Numbered from the stretch's first letter, positions 52,461 through 62,076 are shown. The stretch: DNA of 64,000 bases from Actinomycetospora endophytica (GCF_021026375.1 NZ_JAJNDB010000008.1:186001-250000); one strand, 5' to 3'. Notes: a model not told the origin generated them from the sequence alone. Made by a program: numbers and translations.

Positions 52461-53059
52461 CAGCCGGGCTCCTTCCCCAGCACGCGGTAGCGCAGGTGCA
52501 CCGTCCCGGGCCCGTCGACGGAGTGCAGCAGCTCGAGCTCGACGTGCTCGGGAGGCAGGTCGTCGAAGAGGCGCCGACCCGCTCCGAGCAGCACCGGGAC
52601 CACCTGCAGCGCGAGCTCGTCGAGCACCCCGGCCCGCAGGCACGCCTGTGCCGCCGAGGCGCCGTGGAGGAGCACGTCGCGGTCACCCGCGGCCTCCCTC
52701 GCCAGGGCCGCGGCCTCGACCACGTCGGTGAGGTGGCGGGCGTGCCCGAGCGGGGGCTCGGCGGGCGCCGACCGGGTGAGGACGAAGATCGGGACGCCGT
52801 CGTGGTGGTCGCCGTGCCACTGGTTCGCGTGGTCGAAGGTGCGCCGCCCGGTGAGCACCGCGCCGGTCCGCATCGCCTCCGCCATCACCGCGGCGGTGAC
52901 CTCGTCGTCGCTGCGGCCGGTGGCGGGATCGTCGTCGCTGATCGCGATGGCGTCGTGCAGCCGCTCGCCGCCGATCCCGAGCCCGCGATCCGGTCCGTCG
53001 TCCGGGCCCGCGATGAACCCGTCGAGCGACATCCACATGTAGAGCACGATCCTGGCCAC
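52460..53059 (-). CDS. RibD/dihydrofolate-reductase-fold protein, copy 2
   Basis: 199 residues, clearly paralogous to the downstream gene (MWMSLDGFIAGPDDGPD, LTGRRTFDHANQWHGDHHDG, LLHGASAAQACLRAGVLDELALQVVPVLLGAGRRLFDDL) but with a longer insert of acidic residues (AIAISDDDPATGRSDDEV). GTG 53059 has GGAGGGGGA upstream. A canonical promoter precedes it. Reductase activity is presumed from fold only. Confidence 0.85.
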   Translation of the reverse strand: MARIVLYMWMSLDGFIAGPDDGPDRGLGIGGERLHDAIAISDDDPATGRSDDEVTAAVMAEAMRTGAVLTGRRTFDHANQWHGDHHDGVPIFVLTRSAPAEPPLGHARHLTDVVEAAALAREAAGDRDVLLHGASAAQACLRAGVLDELALQVVPVLLGAGRRLFDDLPPEHVELELLHSVDGPGTVHLRYRVLGKEPG

Positions 53060-53088
53060 GGGTCCCCCTCCAGCGAGTATGGAACGGA

Positions 53089-53118
53089 GATAGAACAGTA
53101 CTGATTTAGGACTGTCAA
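53089..53118 (-). promoter_or_regulatory. Canonical promoter with inverted repeat for the DHFR-like pair
   Basis: On the minus strand, consensus -35 TTGACA (53118-53113), an 18-base spacer, and -10 TCTATC (53094-53089). ACAGT (53095-53099) and ACTGT (53111-53115) form an inverted repeat covering the spacer, a good repressor site. The AT content is high for this region. Confidence 0.6.
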
Positions 53119-53204
53119 GCCGGGACCTCGTCCGATCCACCCCGCCGTGCCACGATGCCGAGAGCCGCCATCGCGTGCGCGGGCGGCGCCGTGGGGGGCA
53201 CGTC

Positions 53205-55934
53205 ATGGCGGCGACGACGCAGCTTCCGGTCGAGCTGAGCTCCTTCGTCGGGCGCGAGGCCCAGATCGAGCGGGGCGTCGCGCTGGCCGGCCGGACCCGG
53301 CTGCTCTGTCTCGTCGGGCCGGGTGGGGTCGGGAAGACCCGGCTCGCGCTGCGGGTCGCGTCCCGACTGGCCGGAGCGGACGTCTGGTGGGTGGAGCTGG
53401 CGGCGCTGACCGACCGGGGCCAGGTCGAGGCGGCGATCTCCCGGACCGTCGGGCTGCCGACCGCGACCGGACCGGCCCGGTGCGTCGACGTCCTGGCCGA
53501 GTACCTCGGCGGTGCGCGCGCCGTGATCGTGCTGGACAACTGCGAGCACCTGCTCGACGACGTCGCCCCGCTCGTCGACGACCTGCTCCGGGCCTGTCGG
53601 AGCGCCACGGTCCTGGCCACCAGCCGCGAGCCGCTCGGGGTCGAGGGCGAGCTGGTCTGGCGTGTGCCGCCCCTGGAGACCCCGCCGGACGGCACGGGCG
53701 CGTCCCAGACATGGGACTACGAGGCGGTCCGCCTGTTCGTCGCCCGCGCCGCGTCCGCCGGGTCGCGGCCCCTGGCGACGGCGGACGCCGACGTCGTCGC
53801 CGGTATCTGCCGCGCTCTGGACGGGATGCCGCTGGCCGTGGAGCTCGCGGCCGCCCGGGTCGGGGCGATGTCGGTGTCGGCGATCCTGGCCGCCCTCGAC
53901 GACCGGTTCCGGCTCCTCACCGGAGGTCCCCGCCCGGCATCCCCGCGGCTGCGCAGCATGCTGGCGTCGCTGGAGTGGTCGTACGGGCTGTGCGCGCCCG
54001 ACGAGCACGTGCTGCTGCGCCGGCTCGGGGTCTTCGTCGGTGGGTTCGACGCGGCCGGGGCGGTCCGCGTGGCCGGCTTCGCGCCGCTCGACCGGGCCGC
54101 CGTCGACGCCGCCCTGACCGAGCTGGTGGCCAAGTCGCTCGTCCAGCGCGAGCCCGACGACGGCGGCCGGACGCGGTGGCGCCTCCTGCAGACGGTGCGG
54201 GCCTTCGCCCGGGACCGCGCCGAGGACGCCGGCGAGACCGCCGTCCTCGACGGACGCCACCTCGGGTGGGCGGCCGAGCTCGCCGAGGAGCTGGAACCGG
54301 CCACCGCGCGGTGCGACGTCGACGCCCTCGACCGGCTGGAGCGCGAGCTGCCCGATCTGCGGCGCGCGCTCGACCACGCCGCCACCGATCCGGACGACGA
54401 CGGCGGGCTGCGGCTGATGACCGCGCTCGGCTTCTTCTGGGCCCGCCGCGGCCACGGCATCCCGGGTGCGGAGCTCGCCGAGGACGTGCTCGCGGCCGCC
54501 ACGACGTCGAGCGCGGCGCGCGGACGGGCGTGGTGGTCGACGGCCTACGCCCGCTTCTACGGCGGCGCGTTCCCGCAGGCCGCCGAGGCCGCCGCCACGG
54601 CGCTGGCCGACGCCGACGCGGCCGGGGACCGGGCCCTGGCGGCGCGGGCGCGGATCGTCCTCGGCGGGGTACGGAACTTCTCCGACCCCGACGGCGCGCG
54701 CACGCTGCTGCACGAAGCCCTCGCCGGCGCCGTCGAGACCCACGACCCCGTCGCCGAGTACGACGCCACCTACCTGATCTCCTTCTCGCACCTGATCGTG
54801 CACCGGACGACCGACGCGGAGCCCTTCATCGAGCGGCTCGACGCGCAGGCCACGGCTCGAGGTGACCTCTCCGGGCAGGCGTGGGCCCACCTGCACCGGG
54901 CGATGGCGGCCCAGGCCGCCGGCGAGTTCGCGGCCTCCCGGGAGTCCCACCGCGCCGCGGCCGCGGTCGGCGAACGGGTGGCCGACCCCCTGCTCCTGCT
55001 CTACGCCTACAGCGGTGCGACCAACATCGCCCTCGCCACCGGACGGTTCGACGACCTCGCGCCGATCGCGGCCGCGATGCACCGGCCGGAGCTGCGCTTC
55101 GCGGCGCTCACGCTGGCGTTCGCCGAATCCCTCCCCGGCATCGCGGCGATCGGGTCGGACCGGTCGGCGGGCGCCGCGGCGCTGATCGCCGGGGGACTGA
55201 CGATCGTGCCCTACGTGCCGTTCGACGCCGCCCGGCTCGTGCTCGAGGGCGCCCGGCACACGCTGGCCCTCGGCGACCCGGCCGCCGCCGAGCGGGCCGC
55301 CACCCTCGCGCTGGCCGGCGGCGAGGCCATCGGGTCGGCCCACGTCGGCTCCTGCCGCGTGGTGCTCGCCCGCATCGGCGCGGCCCGGGGCGACGACCCG
55401 GCCACTGTCGAGACCCTCGCCCACGCCGGGCTCGCGGAGATCGAGGACGCCCGGCTGTGGGCCGACGCCCCGGACGCCCTGGTGGTGCTGGGCGCCGCCG
55501 CACTCGACACCGGGCGCCTCGAAGAAGGCACCCGCCTCCTGGCCGCCGCGCACGGGATCCACGACCGGGCGGGCCGCGTCGACCCGCTCGCGGCGACCGC
55601 GGAGGCCGAGCGCCACCACGCCGCCCGGCACCTCGGGGACCGGTTCGACGACGTCTGGACAGCCGGCGCGGCCCTCGACGCCCCGAGCGCCGTCGCGTAT
55701 GCGCGACGCGCCCGCGGCCCCCGCCGTCGGCCCCGCTCGGGGTGGGACAGCCTGACCCCGACCGAGCTCGACGTGGCCCGGCTGGTCGCCGCGGGGCACG
55801 CCAACGTGGACATCGCCGAGCGGCTGTTCGTCTCGCGCTCGACGGTGAAGACCCACCTCGTGCACGTCTACGCCAAGCTGGGGCTCGCCTCCCGGGCGGA
55901 GCTCGCCGCGGCGGCCGTCCACCACGGCCTCTAG
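53205..55934 (+). CDS. LuxR-family STAND ATPase regulator
   Basis: 909 residues. N-terminal NB-ARC-like ATPase: SSFVGREAQIERG, Walker A VGPGGVGKTRLALR near 38, Walker B VIVLDNCEHLLDD near 110, ATSREPLGVEGE and GMPLAVELAAARV. A long helical, TPR-like middle (about 330-820) follows. The C-terminal LuxR helix-turn-helix is LTPTELDVARLVAAGHANVDIAERLFVSRSTVKTHL split near 850-885. ATP-dependent assembly then transcription control is usual for the class. It is divergent from the DHFR-like pair, which it may regulate. Confidence 0.88.
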   Translation: MAATTQLPVELSSFVGREAQIERGVALAGRTRLLCLVGPGGVGKTRLALRVASRLAGADVWWVELAALTDRGQVEAAISRTVGLPTATGPARCVDVLAEYLGGARAVIVLDNCEHLLDDVAPLVDDLLRACRSATVLATSREPLGVEGELVWRVPPLETPPDGTGASQTWDYEAVRLFVARAASAGSRPLATADADVVAGICRALDGMPLAVELAAARVGAMSVSAILAALDDRFRLLTGGPRPASPRLRSMLASLEWSYGLCAPDEHVLLRRLGVFVGGFDAAGAVRVAGFAPLDRAAVDAALTELVAKSLVQREPDDGGRTRWRLLQTVRAFARDRAEDAGETAVLDGRHLGWAAELAEELEPATARCDVDALDRLERELPDLRRALDHAATDPDDDGGLRLMTALGFFWARRGHGIPGAELAEDVLAAATTSSAARGRAWWSTAYARFYGGAFPQAAEAAATALADADAAGDRALAARARIVLGGVRNFSDPDGARTLLHEALAGAVETHDPVAEYDATYLISFSHLIVHRTTDAEPFIERLDAQATARGDLSGQAWAHLHRAMAAQAAGEFAASRESHRAAAAVGERVADPLLLLYAYSGATNIALATGRFDDLAPIAAAMHRPELRFAALTLAFAESLPGIAAIGSDRSAGAAALIAGGLTIVPYVPFDAARLVLEGARHTLALGDPAAAERAATLALAGGEAIGSAHVGSCRVVLARIGAARGDDPATVETLAHAGLAEIEDARLWADAPDALVVLGAAALDTGRLEEGTRLLAAAHGIHDRAGRVDPLAATAEAERHHAARHLGDRFDDVWTAGAALDAPSAVAYARRARGPRRRPRSGWDSLTPTELDVARLVAAGHANVDIAERLFVSRSTVKTHLVHVYAKLGLASRAELAAAAVHHGL

Positions 55935-56021
55935 CTGATATCCACCGGCTGACCGATGTCCCGGCGCGCCGCCCGCCCGACCCTGGTTCCTCGCCAGACA
56001 CATCCCGATCCGGGAGGAACC

Positions 56022-56480
56022 ATGACCGCCACCGACGTCGTCCGCACCTCGATCGCCACGTGGAACGAGGCCGACCGCCAAGGCTTCCTCGGCTGCTACG
56101 CCGAGGACTGCGAGATCGTCTCCCCGGGCCTGCTGGGCTCCGGGCACGACGGGGTCGCGGAGTTCTGGAGCAGCATCATGGACACGATCCCCGACTGCCG
56201 GGTGGAGGCCGTCCGCCTGATCGCCGACGGCGACACGGTCCTCGAGGAGGCCCGCAGCCGCGGCACCAACACCGGTCCGGTCCAGGGCCCCGACGGCAGC
56301 GACGTGCCGCCGACCGGTCGTACCGTCGACTTCGCCTTCGGCGCCGCGCACACCGTGCGCGACGGCCGGATCGTCAGCTCCCGGTTCTACTGGGACCGGC
56401 CGACCTTCCTCGTCCAGCTCGGCCTGTTGCCCGACCCGGCCGGGACCGCAGGGGCGACGGTCCCGGCCGGATCGAGCTGA
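56022..56480 (+). CDS. SnoaL-like (NTF2-fold) protein
   Basis: 152 residues: VRTSIATWNEADRQGFLGCYAEDCEIVSPG and GRTVDFAFGAAHTVRDGRIVSSRFYWDRPTFLVQLGL fit a cone-shaped ketosteroid-isomerase-like barrel. CGGGAGGAACC precedes the ATG. Its TGA abuts the TCA (stop) of aldoxime dehydratase, giving the palindrome TGATCA. It may follow the LuxR gene in one transcript. Activity unknown. Confidence 0.8.
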   Translation: MTATDVVRTSIATWNEADRQGFLGCYAEDCEIVSPGLLGSGHDGVAEFWSSIMDTIPDCRVEAVRLIADGDTVLEEARSRGTNTGPVQGPDGSDVPPTGRTVDFAFGAAHTVRDGRIVSSRFYWDRPTFLVQLGLLPDPAGTAGATVPAGSS

Positions 56481-57539
56481 TCACGCCATGGTCGGGGCCA
56501 CGGCGTCCCGCAACATGCCCGTTGCGGGGTGGCAGTTGATGTACTCGTAGTACTGGTCGGCGGCGTCGAACACCGAGACCTCGTGGTAGAGCCGCAGCTT
56601 CTCGAGGCTCGCGACCACCCGGAAGAACGTCGTGAAGATGCGCAGGTGGGTCGGGTGCGACTCGGCCCACCGCTCGAGCTGGCCCAGCGAGCGCCAGTGC
56701 CCGATGTTGTAGCTCTTCTCGATCGGGTTGCCGTCGAGGTCGATGTAGTGGACGTAGCGGTTGCTGTAGCAGCCGATGTCCTCGCCGTTGTCGCGCAGGA
56801 AGTCCATCCCCGCGCGCAGCACCGGCTCGACCTCCTCGAGGTAGAGCTTGCGCTCGTCGTCGCCGGTGTCGGCCCAGTCCTGGCCGGAGCGGATCAGCGC
56901 CACGTTGTCGTGCCCGCGGACGACGACCCGCCCGGTCAGCGACGGGTCCGCGAGCGCCTCCAGCTCGCCCGTGGGGCTCATCCAGTCGGTCTGCGAGACC
57001 GGGATCCGGTCGCGCATCGATCCCCAGTACGCGTGCTCCTGGATCTCGCCGCTGACGGTGTCCATGACGCCGCCGACGCCGGGGAACTGCTCGGTGAACG
57101 CGTAGAGCGTCTCGAACTGGTCGGCGCGCGGCGAGACGATCTCGCGGAAGAAGCCGAGGTTCCCGCCGAGTCGCTCGTCGGAGTTCCACCAGCCGGCGAT
57201 CTCGGGGCGGGAGAGCCACCGCTCGTAGGTCTCGGGGTCGCGCCAGTAGCCGACCGCGATGATGTTGTCGTAGCCCTGCTTGTCCTGGTGCCGGGTCGCG
57301 TCCCACTCACCGGGGCCGTCGTCGGAGCCGAACCCGTCGACGATGTGCCGCAGCGCCGCCAGCGCCTCGGCCTTGTGCTCCTCGCCCCGGTACTGGACGC
57401 CGAAGTAGCCCATGACGACCTGGGTGAGGTCCTGCGCCGCGCGTCCGACGAACATCGGGAACGGCGGCTGGTACTCGTCCGGGACGCGCCGGGTCAGCGT
57501 GCGCGGGCATTGGAGGTGCCTGTCGATGGCGGATTCCAT
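56481..57539 (-). CDS. oxd: Aldoxime dehydratase (heme)
   Basis: 352 residues, full length; dehydrates R-CH=NOH to a nitrile using ferrous heme bound directly to the substrate. Conserved parts: GYDNIIAVGYWRDPETYERW, YWGSMRDRIPVSQTDWM, VALIRSGQDW, SNRYVHYIDLDGNPIEKSY, SHPTHLRIF and LYHEVSVF. Arg178, Ser218, His298 (likely heme ligand) and His319 (likely distal acid) match the Arg178/Ser219/His299/His320 set known in OxdA/OxdRE. AAGGAG lies 8 bases before ATG. It is the last gene of the nitrile region, with its own promoter after araC. Confidence 0.93.
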   Translation of the reverse strand: MESAIDRHLQCPRTLTRRVPDEYQPPFPMFVGRAAQDLTQVVMGYFGVQYRGEEHKAEALAALRHIVDGFGSDDGPGEWDATRHQDKQGYDNIIAVGYWRDPETYERWLSRPEIAGWWNSDERLGGNLGFFREIVSPRADQFETLYAFTEQFPGVGGVMDTVSGEIQEHAYWGSMRDRIPVSQTDWMSPTGELEALADPSLTGRVVVRGHDNVALIRSGQDWADTGDDERKLYLEEVEPVLRAGMDFLRDNGEDIGCYSNRYVHYIDLDGNPIEKSYNIGHWRSLGQLERWAESHPTHLRIFTTFFRVVASLEKLRLYHEVSVFDAADQYYEYINCHPATGMLRDAVAPTMA

Positions 57540-57566
57540 GGTCGGCTCCTTCGGTGGTGGTGAGCC

Positions 57567-57624
57567 AGCCTAGGAACGGGGATGCGCGCGATCTGTGCAC
57601 TGCGCGCCGCGGATGCGGCAGTGC
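57567..57624 (-). promoter_or_regulatory. oxd promoter with candidate activator site
   Basis: On the minus strand, -10 TAGGCT (57572-57567) is followed by the AAGGAG ribosome site. Upstream of the -35 position, GCACTGC (57597-57603) and GCAGTGC (57618-57624) form an inverted repeat with centres 21 bases apart, and GGATGCG occurs at 57580 and 57611, 31 bases apart. This placement suits activation by the AraC protein encoded just upstream. Confidence 0.55.
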
Positions 57625-57636
57625 GTGCCCGGGTGA

Positions 57637-58569
57637 CTACGGGAGGGCGAGACGACGGCAGGCGCGCGGGCTGTGCCCGTACTCGTCGCGGAAGGCGCGG
57701 GCGAACACGCTCGCGTCGGAGAAGCAGAACTCGGCGGCGATCGCGGCGACGGGGCGCGTCGGCTCGCAGAGCAGCGCCTCGCGGGCCTTCTCGAGCCGGC
57801 GCAGCCGGATGTGGCCCGCGAGCGTGCGCGGGGCGTCGGCGAAGAGCCGGTGCAGCGAGCGCAGTGAGAGGTGGCAGCGCCGCGCGACGAGGGCGGGGTC
57901 CAGGGCCGGGTCCCGCAGGTGGGCGTCGACGACGGCGAGCACGGCCGGGAGCCCCACGGCGGGTGCGCCCGCGGCGGAAGCCGGCAGGTCGGTCCGGGCG
58001 GCGCACAGCACCAGGTCGACGAGCGCGGTGGCCAGCTGGTCGCCCTCCGCCCCGCCGACGTCGTCCGACCCGGCCCCGGCCTGGCGGAGCGCGGCGGCGG
58101 CGATGGAGGTGCTCGGGCCGCCCACGGGGACGCGGGCGGTGACGGCCGTCGTCGACTCGACGGTCAGCAGGCTGCGCGGCCAGGTGAACACGTCCATCAC
58201 CCAGGGCTGGGTCATGCTCCACGTGAAGGGCCGCGAGGTGTCGTAGACGGCCAGCCCGCCGGGCTCGAGCCGGCAGCGGCGGCCGTCCTGTTCCAGGTCC
58301 GCGGCGCCCTGGCGCAGGTGGCCGACCTGGAGGTACTGCTCGTCGTCGCCGCGGATGAGCCCGGGCGTGCGGTGGAAGTCCTGCTCGACCGAGCGCACCC
58401 GGGCGACCGACAGCGGCCCGATGTGGTGCATGTCGACGGCGCCGCGGAAGGGCTGCTCGCTCCCGGGCCGGATGTCGAGCGAGACGAAGTGGGTCCGGAT
58501 CAGGTCCTGCCACTCGTCCAGCGGCCACTCCGGGTGCGCCGCCTGCTCGTGCTCACCGATCCGTGCCAT
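57637..58569 (-). CDS. AraC-family activator of the aldoxime/nitrile genes
   Basis: 310 residues: an N-terminal sensing domain of the type in OxdR/NitR-like and other AraC-binding-2 regulators (FRGAVDMHHIGPLSVARVRS, LEPGGLAVYDTSRPFTWSM) and a C-terminal double helix-turn-helix (VARRCHLSLRSLHRLFADA, VAAIAAEFCFSDASVFARAF, HSPRACRR). It sits between oxd and the nitrile hydratase genes on the same strand, as expected for an aldoxime- or nitrile-responsive activator. Confidence 0.88.
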   Translation of the reverse strand: MARIGEHEQAAHPEWPLDEWQDLIRTHFVSLDIRPGSEQPFRGAVDMHHIGPLSVARVRSVEQDFHRTPGLIRGDDEQYLQVGHLRQGAADLEQDGRRCRLEPGGLAVYDTSRPFTWSMTQPWVMDVFTWPRSLLTVESTTAVTARVPVGGPSTSIAAAALRQAGAGSDDVGGAEGDQLATALVDLVLCAARTDLPASAAGAPAVGLPAVLAVVDAHLRDPALDPALVARRCHLSLRSLHRLFADAPRTLAGHIRLRRLEKAREALLCEPTRPVAAIAAEFCFSDASVFARAFRDEYGHSPRACRRLALP

Positions 58570-58605
58570 GACACGGACCAGTGAACACGAGCGGGCTGCG
58601 GCTGG

Positions 58606-59025
58606 TCACCGGATCGCGGGGTCGGTCGCGATCGGTTCGCGGTGCGCCTCGTGGTGGTTGGCGTTGCGCGGGGTGGCGAGCACCGCCCGGGTCCGCTCGT
58701 CGAGGTCGGCCTCGGAGAGCAGACCGCTGCCCGCGAGGACCGTCTCGAGCGCGGTCAGCCAGTGCTCGTAGTAGCTCCAGGGCTCGGCGCCCTCGTCGGC
58801 CCCGTCGGCCTCCCACCGGCGGATGGACTCGATGAGCGAGAGCTGGAACTCCGACCACTCGTACTGCCCGGCGTGGTATGCCGCGACGGCGAGGGCGAAG
58901 GCCCGCAGCTCCCACGGCTCGCGGAACGAGGCCTCGCCGTCGCCACCCGGGGTGCCGGCGATGAGGGTCTCGACGCGACGCCGGGCGTCGCCGACCTCGG
59001 TGCTCTCGCGGGTCGGGCTGCTCAT
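58606..59025 (-). CDS. Nitrile hydratase accessory protein (P14K/beta-like activator)
   Basis: 139 residues homologous to the N-terminal part of beta subunits ([50 protein letters not shown]). Such small proteins deliver cobalt to the alpha subunit and help cysteine oxidation by subunit swapping. The start overlaps the alpha stop (ATGA), and the order beta, alpha, activator is that of cobalt-type clusters. Confidence 0.9.
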   Translation of the reverse strand: MSSPTRESTEVGDARRRVETLIAGTPGGDGEASFREPWELRAFALAVAAYHAGQYEWSEFQLSLIESIRRWEADGADEGAEPWSYYEHWLTALETVLAGSGLLSEADLDERTRAVLATPRNANHHEAHREPIATDPAIR

Positions 59026-59639
59026 GCGCTCACCGTCCCGACCCCGACCATGGAGTCGCGCGTGATGATCGCCTCGAGCTGTTCCTCGGTCCAGCCCTCG
59101 GTGCCGGCCGGGCGCTGCGGGACCACCCAGTAGCGCAGCTCCGAGCTGGAGTCCCAGACGCGGACCTCGGTGGAGTCGGGGACGGCGCAGCCGAACTCCT
59201 CGCGCAGCACCTTGCGGGGCTCGCGCACGATCCGGGCGCGGTAGGCCGGCTGCTTGTACCAGTTCGGGGGCAGCCCGAGCACCGGCCACGGGTAGCACGA
59301 GCACAGCGTGCACACGATGACGTGGTGGACGTCGTCGGTGTTCTCGACGGCGACCATCTCCTCGCCCTGCAGCCCGCCGATGCCGAGCTCGGCGCACGCC
59401 GCGGTGGCGTTCGCGAGCAGCCGCGCCTTGAACTCGGGGTCGGTCCAGGCCTTGGCGACGACCTTCGCCCCGAGCTGCGGCCCGACCTCGTTCTCGTAGA
59501 TCTCGGCGAGCCGGTCGACCGCCTCGGTCGACATCAGGCCCTTCTCGATCATGATCGACTCGACCGCCTTGACGCGGGCGGCGACCTCGGCCTGGTGCTC
59601 CGGCGTCGCGGCGGCGGCGACGGTGTGGGGCACGGTCAT
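59022..59639 (-). CDS. nthA: Nitrile hydratase alpha subunit, cobalt type
   Basis: 205 residues. The metal-binding loop is C110-T-L-C113-S-C115 followed by [14 protein letters not shown]; Thr111 marks the cobalt rather than iron form (which has CSLC). Cys113 and Cys115 should be oxidised to sulfinate and sulfenate. It hydrates nitriles to amides as an alpha/beta heterodimer or tetramer. It overlaps both beta (upstream) and the activator (downstream) by ATGA. Close in pattern to Pseudonocardia thermophila. Confidence 0.95.
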   Translation of the reverse strand: MTVPHTVAAAATPEHQAEVAARVKAVESIMIEKGLMSTEAVDRLAEIYENEVGPQLGAKVVAKAWTDPEFKARLLANATAACAELGIGGLQGEEMVAVENTDDVHHVIVCTLCSCYPWPVLGLPPNWYKQPAYRARIVREPRKVLREEFGCAVPDSTEVRVWDSSSELRYWVVPQRPAGTEGWTEEQLEAIITRDSMVGVGTVSA

Positions 59640-60343
59640 GCGGCACTCTCCTTGGCAGCGGCGGGGACGATGTAGGGCTCCCAGACGTCGAAGGTGACCG
59701 AGCCGTTCGGCTCGGCCGCGTCGGCGCCCCAGAGCTCCTCGTTGGTGAAGAGCACGGTGTAGACGTGTTCCGGGGCCTCGCCCTGGCTGTTGCCCGCCGA
59801 GTCGGGGTAGATCATCTCGCCGTGGGCGAGCTCGATCACCCCGGTCCGGCCGCGGACGTAGGCGGCCTTGCGGGTGTGTCCGCGCGGGGCGTCGGCGACC
59901 ACGGTCACCCGGTCACCGACGCGGAACTTCGCGGTCTTGCCGGTGTCGCGGACCGCGGTGGCGCCCGCGGGGATCACCGCCTCGATGAACTCGACGAGGG
60001 CCGGGTCCTGCTTGTCGGGCAGCGGCGCGTCGGGGTTCTCGAGGTAGTACTGCGCGCGCTTCTCGATCTCGGCCGGGTCGAAGGCGCCCGCCCGCACGCC
60101 GTAGTGCTCGACGGCGTGCAGCCAGTGCTCGTAGTAGGCGGAGGACAGGTACTCGACCGGGTCCATCTGCTCCATGGCGAAGCGGAACTCGTCGATGCCG
60201 AAGTACCCGGCCCGGAACGCCAGCGGGAACATCGTGTGGGCGTGCTTCTCCCACTCGGCCTTCCACACCGGCTCGACCCCCGGCGGGGGAGGGGCGACGG
60301 CGCCGAGGCCGTCCCGTCCGCCGAGATCGTGGATGCCGTTCAT
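59636..60343 (-). CDS. nthB: Nitrile hydratase beta subunit
   Basis: 235 residues: start [16 protein letters not shown], helical [23 protein letters not shown] split near 60-85, and SH3-like C-terminal domain ([40 protein letters not shown]). The ATG has GGAGGTTTC before it. It binds the alpha metal centre with conserved arginines. It follows the amidase by 32 bases on the same strand. Confidence 0.95.
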   Translation of the reverse strand: MNGIHDLGGRDGLGAVAPPPPGVEPVWKAEWEKHAHTMFPLAFRAGYFGIDEFRFAMEQMDPVEYLSSAYYEHWLHAVEHYGVRAGAFDPAEIEKRAQYYLENPDAPLPDKQDPALVEFIEAVIPAGATAVRDTGKTAKFRVGDRVTVVADAPRGHTRKAAYVRGRTGVIELAHGEMIYPDSAGNSQGEAPEHVYTVLFTNEELWGADAAEPNGSVTFDVWEPYIVPAAAKESAA

Positions 60344-60375
60344 GAAACCTCCGTGATCGGTCGTGCGTGGACTCC

Positions 60376-61917
60376 TCAGACGGCGGCGGTGGCCGCCGCG
60401 GGAGCGGGGAAGCCGCCGACGGCCTGCTCGTAGGCGTGTGCGGCACGGAGGACGGTGGCGTCGTCGAACTGGCGGCCGACGAGCATCATCCCGACGGGCA
60501 GGCCGCCCGCGAGCGGAGCCGGCACCGAGCACGCGGGGTGGCCGGTGACGTCGAACGGGCTGGTGTTGGCGAGCATCTCCAGCGCGGTGCCGAGGATCTC
60601 CGGCGGCCGGGCGTCCGGGCCGGGGCGCACCGTGGCGCGCATCGGCAGCGTCGGCATGACCAGCACGTCGACCTCGGCCAGCGCGGCGTCATAGGCCGCG
60701 GCGAGCTTCGGGGCGAGGTTGCGGGCCATCGCGTAGTAGCGGCCGTGCGCGGTGTCCAGGCCGTACTTCCCGGCGAGCAGCACCAGGTTGACGGTCTCGG
60801 GGAAGCGGCGGCCGTCCTCGGTCCAGCGCCTGCCGTAGTGGTCCATGACCTCGGGGTCGTAGCGGCCCTTCCAGTTCAGGCCGTACCCGTAGGTGTCGAT
60901 CATCTGGGAGGTGGCGCCCTCGGTGGCGATGACGTCCCAGATCCGCGGCCCGTGCAGGTGCCAGGGGACCGAGACCTCGGTGACGGTCATGCCGGCGTCG
61001 GCGAGCGCGCCGGTGGCGGCCCGCACCGCCTCGTCGGTCTCGGGCTCGGACTCGGCGAGGCCGAAGCCCTCGCGCAGCACCCCGACCCGCAGGCCCTGCG
61101 CGCCGGTGGCGAGCGCCGCGACGTAGTCCTGCCCCGTCAGATCCATCGGCTGGCGCGGGTCCTGGCCGTCCGCGCCGGCGATGACCGTGAGCATCAGCGC
61201 CGCGTCGGTGACGGTGCGGGTGATCGGCCCGACGTGGTCGATGGTCGCCTCGATGGGGAAGGCGCCGGTGTAGGGCACCAGGCCCCAGGTCGGCTTGTGG
61301 CCCACCACCCCGCAGTCCGAGGCCGGGATGCGGATCGAGCCGCCCTGGTCGCCGCCGGTGGCCATGTCGACCACGCCGCCGGCGACGAGCGCCGCGCTGC
61401 CGCCCGAGGAGCCGCCGGCGTGCCGGGCGGGGTCCCAGGGGTTCCGGACGTGGCCGGTGGAGGCGGTGATGCCCGCGCCGGAGAAGCAGAGGTCCTCGCA
61501 GACGGCCTTGCCCGCGATGGTGGCCCCGGCGTCGAGCAGGCGGCGCACGATGGTCGCGTCGCTGCTGGGGACGAACCCCTCGACGGTCGCCGAGCCGTTG
61601 GTCATCGGCACCCCGGCGACCGCGGTGTTGTCCTTCACCGCGACCGTCCGCCCGGCCAGCGGGCCGCTGCCGGACTCGGTGATCGACGTCGTCACGTACC
61701 AGGCGTTGTACGGGTTCTCGGCCTCCTCCGGCCGGGACCAGGCGCGCCGGGGGGCGACGGGGGCCTCGGCGTCGTACAGCTCGGCGACCGCGTCCCAGGA
61801 GGCGAGCAGGCCGGCCACCACCGGGGCGTACTCGTCGACCTCGGCGGCGGACAGGCCGAGGCCGTAACCGGCGGCGACAGCGGTGAGGGCGTCATGGTCC
61901 GGGGTGGGAAGCGGCAT
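60376..61917 (-). CDS. Amidase-signature amidase of the nitrile pathway
   Basis: 513 residues; hydrolyses the amide made by nitrile hydratase to acid and ammonia. The catalytic triad of the amidase-signature family is visible: Lys95 in VAVKDNTAV, Ser170 in GGSSGGSAAL and Ser194 in GGDQGGSIRIP, one off the Lys96/Ser171/Ser195 of the Rhodococcus enzyme. LMPLPTPDHDALTAVAAGYG is the usual start; ATG 61917 has GGAG 8 bases upstream. First gene of the operon. Confidence 0.93.
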   Translation of the reverse strand: MPLPTPDHDALTAVAAGYGLGLSAAEVDEYAPVVAGLLASWDAVAELYDAEAPVAPRRAWSRPEEAENPYNAWYVTTSITESGSGPLAGRTVAVKDNTAVAGVPMTNGSATVEGFVPSSDATIVRRLLDAGATIAGKAVCEDLCFSGAGITASTGHVRNPWDPARHAGGSSGGSAALVAGGVVDMATGGDQGGSIRIPASDCGVVGHKPTWGLVPYTGAFPIEATIDHVGPITRTVTDAALMLTVIAGADGQDPRQPMDLTGQDYVAALATGAQGLRVGVLREGFGLAESEPETDEAVRAATGALADAGMTVTEVSVPWHLHGPRIWDVIATEGATSQMIDTYGYGLNWKGRYDPEVMDHYGRRWTEDGRRFPETVNLVLLAGKYGLDTAHGRYYAMARNLAPKLAAAYDAALAEVDVLVMPTLPMRATVRPGPDARPPEILGTALEMLANTSPFDVTGHPACSVPAPLAGGLPVGMMLVGRQFDDATVLRAAHAYEQAVGGFPAPAAATAAV

Positions 61918-61968
61918 CAGACGTGCTCCAGGGGCGTGAACGGCGGCCATCCGGCTGTGAACGGGAAC

Positions 61969-62070
61969 ACAGTAGGAAGCCTTTCCGGTACATGTCAACG
62001 ATCACCGACACGTCAACATGTTTCGGTCTGATGACTGCGTTGACGCTGTGTTGCGTACGTCGACGACTAT
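61969..62070. promoter_or_regulatory. Divergent promoter region of the nitrile operon and cobalt transporter
   Basis: Minus strand: -35 TTGACA (61998-61993), 18 bases, -10 TACTGT (61974-61969), toward the amidase. Plus strand: TTGACG (62040-62045), 19 bases, GACTAT (62065-62070), 6 bases before GTG 62077. GTTGAC occurs three times, and ACATGT/CATGT palindromic parts flank two of them (about 61990-62021), a probable operator shared by both directions. Confidence 0.6.
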
Positions 62071-62076
62071 CGACAT

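Noticed and set aside
53115-56351. 1078-residue minus-strand open frame
   Set aside because: Shadow of the LuxR-STAND regulator and SnoaL gene.
59022-59639. Iron-type nitrile hydratase
   Set aside because: The metal loop is CTLCSC, the cobalt form, and a NiCoT transporter is adjacent.
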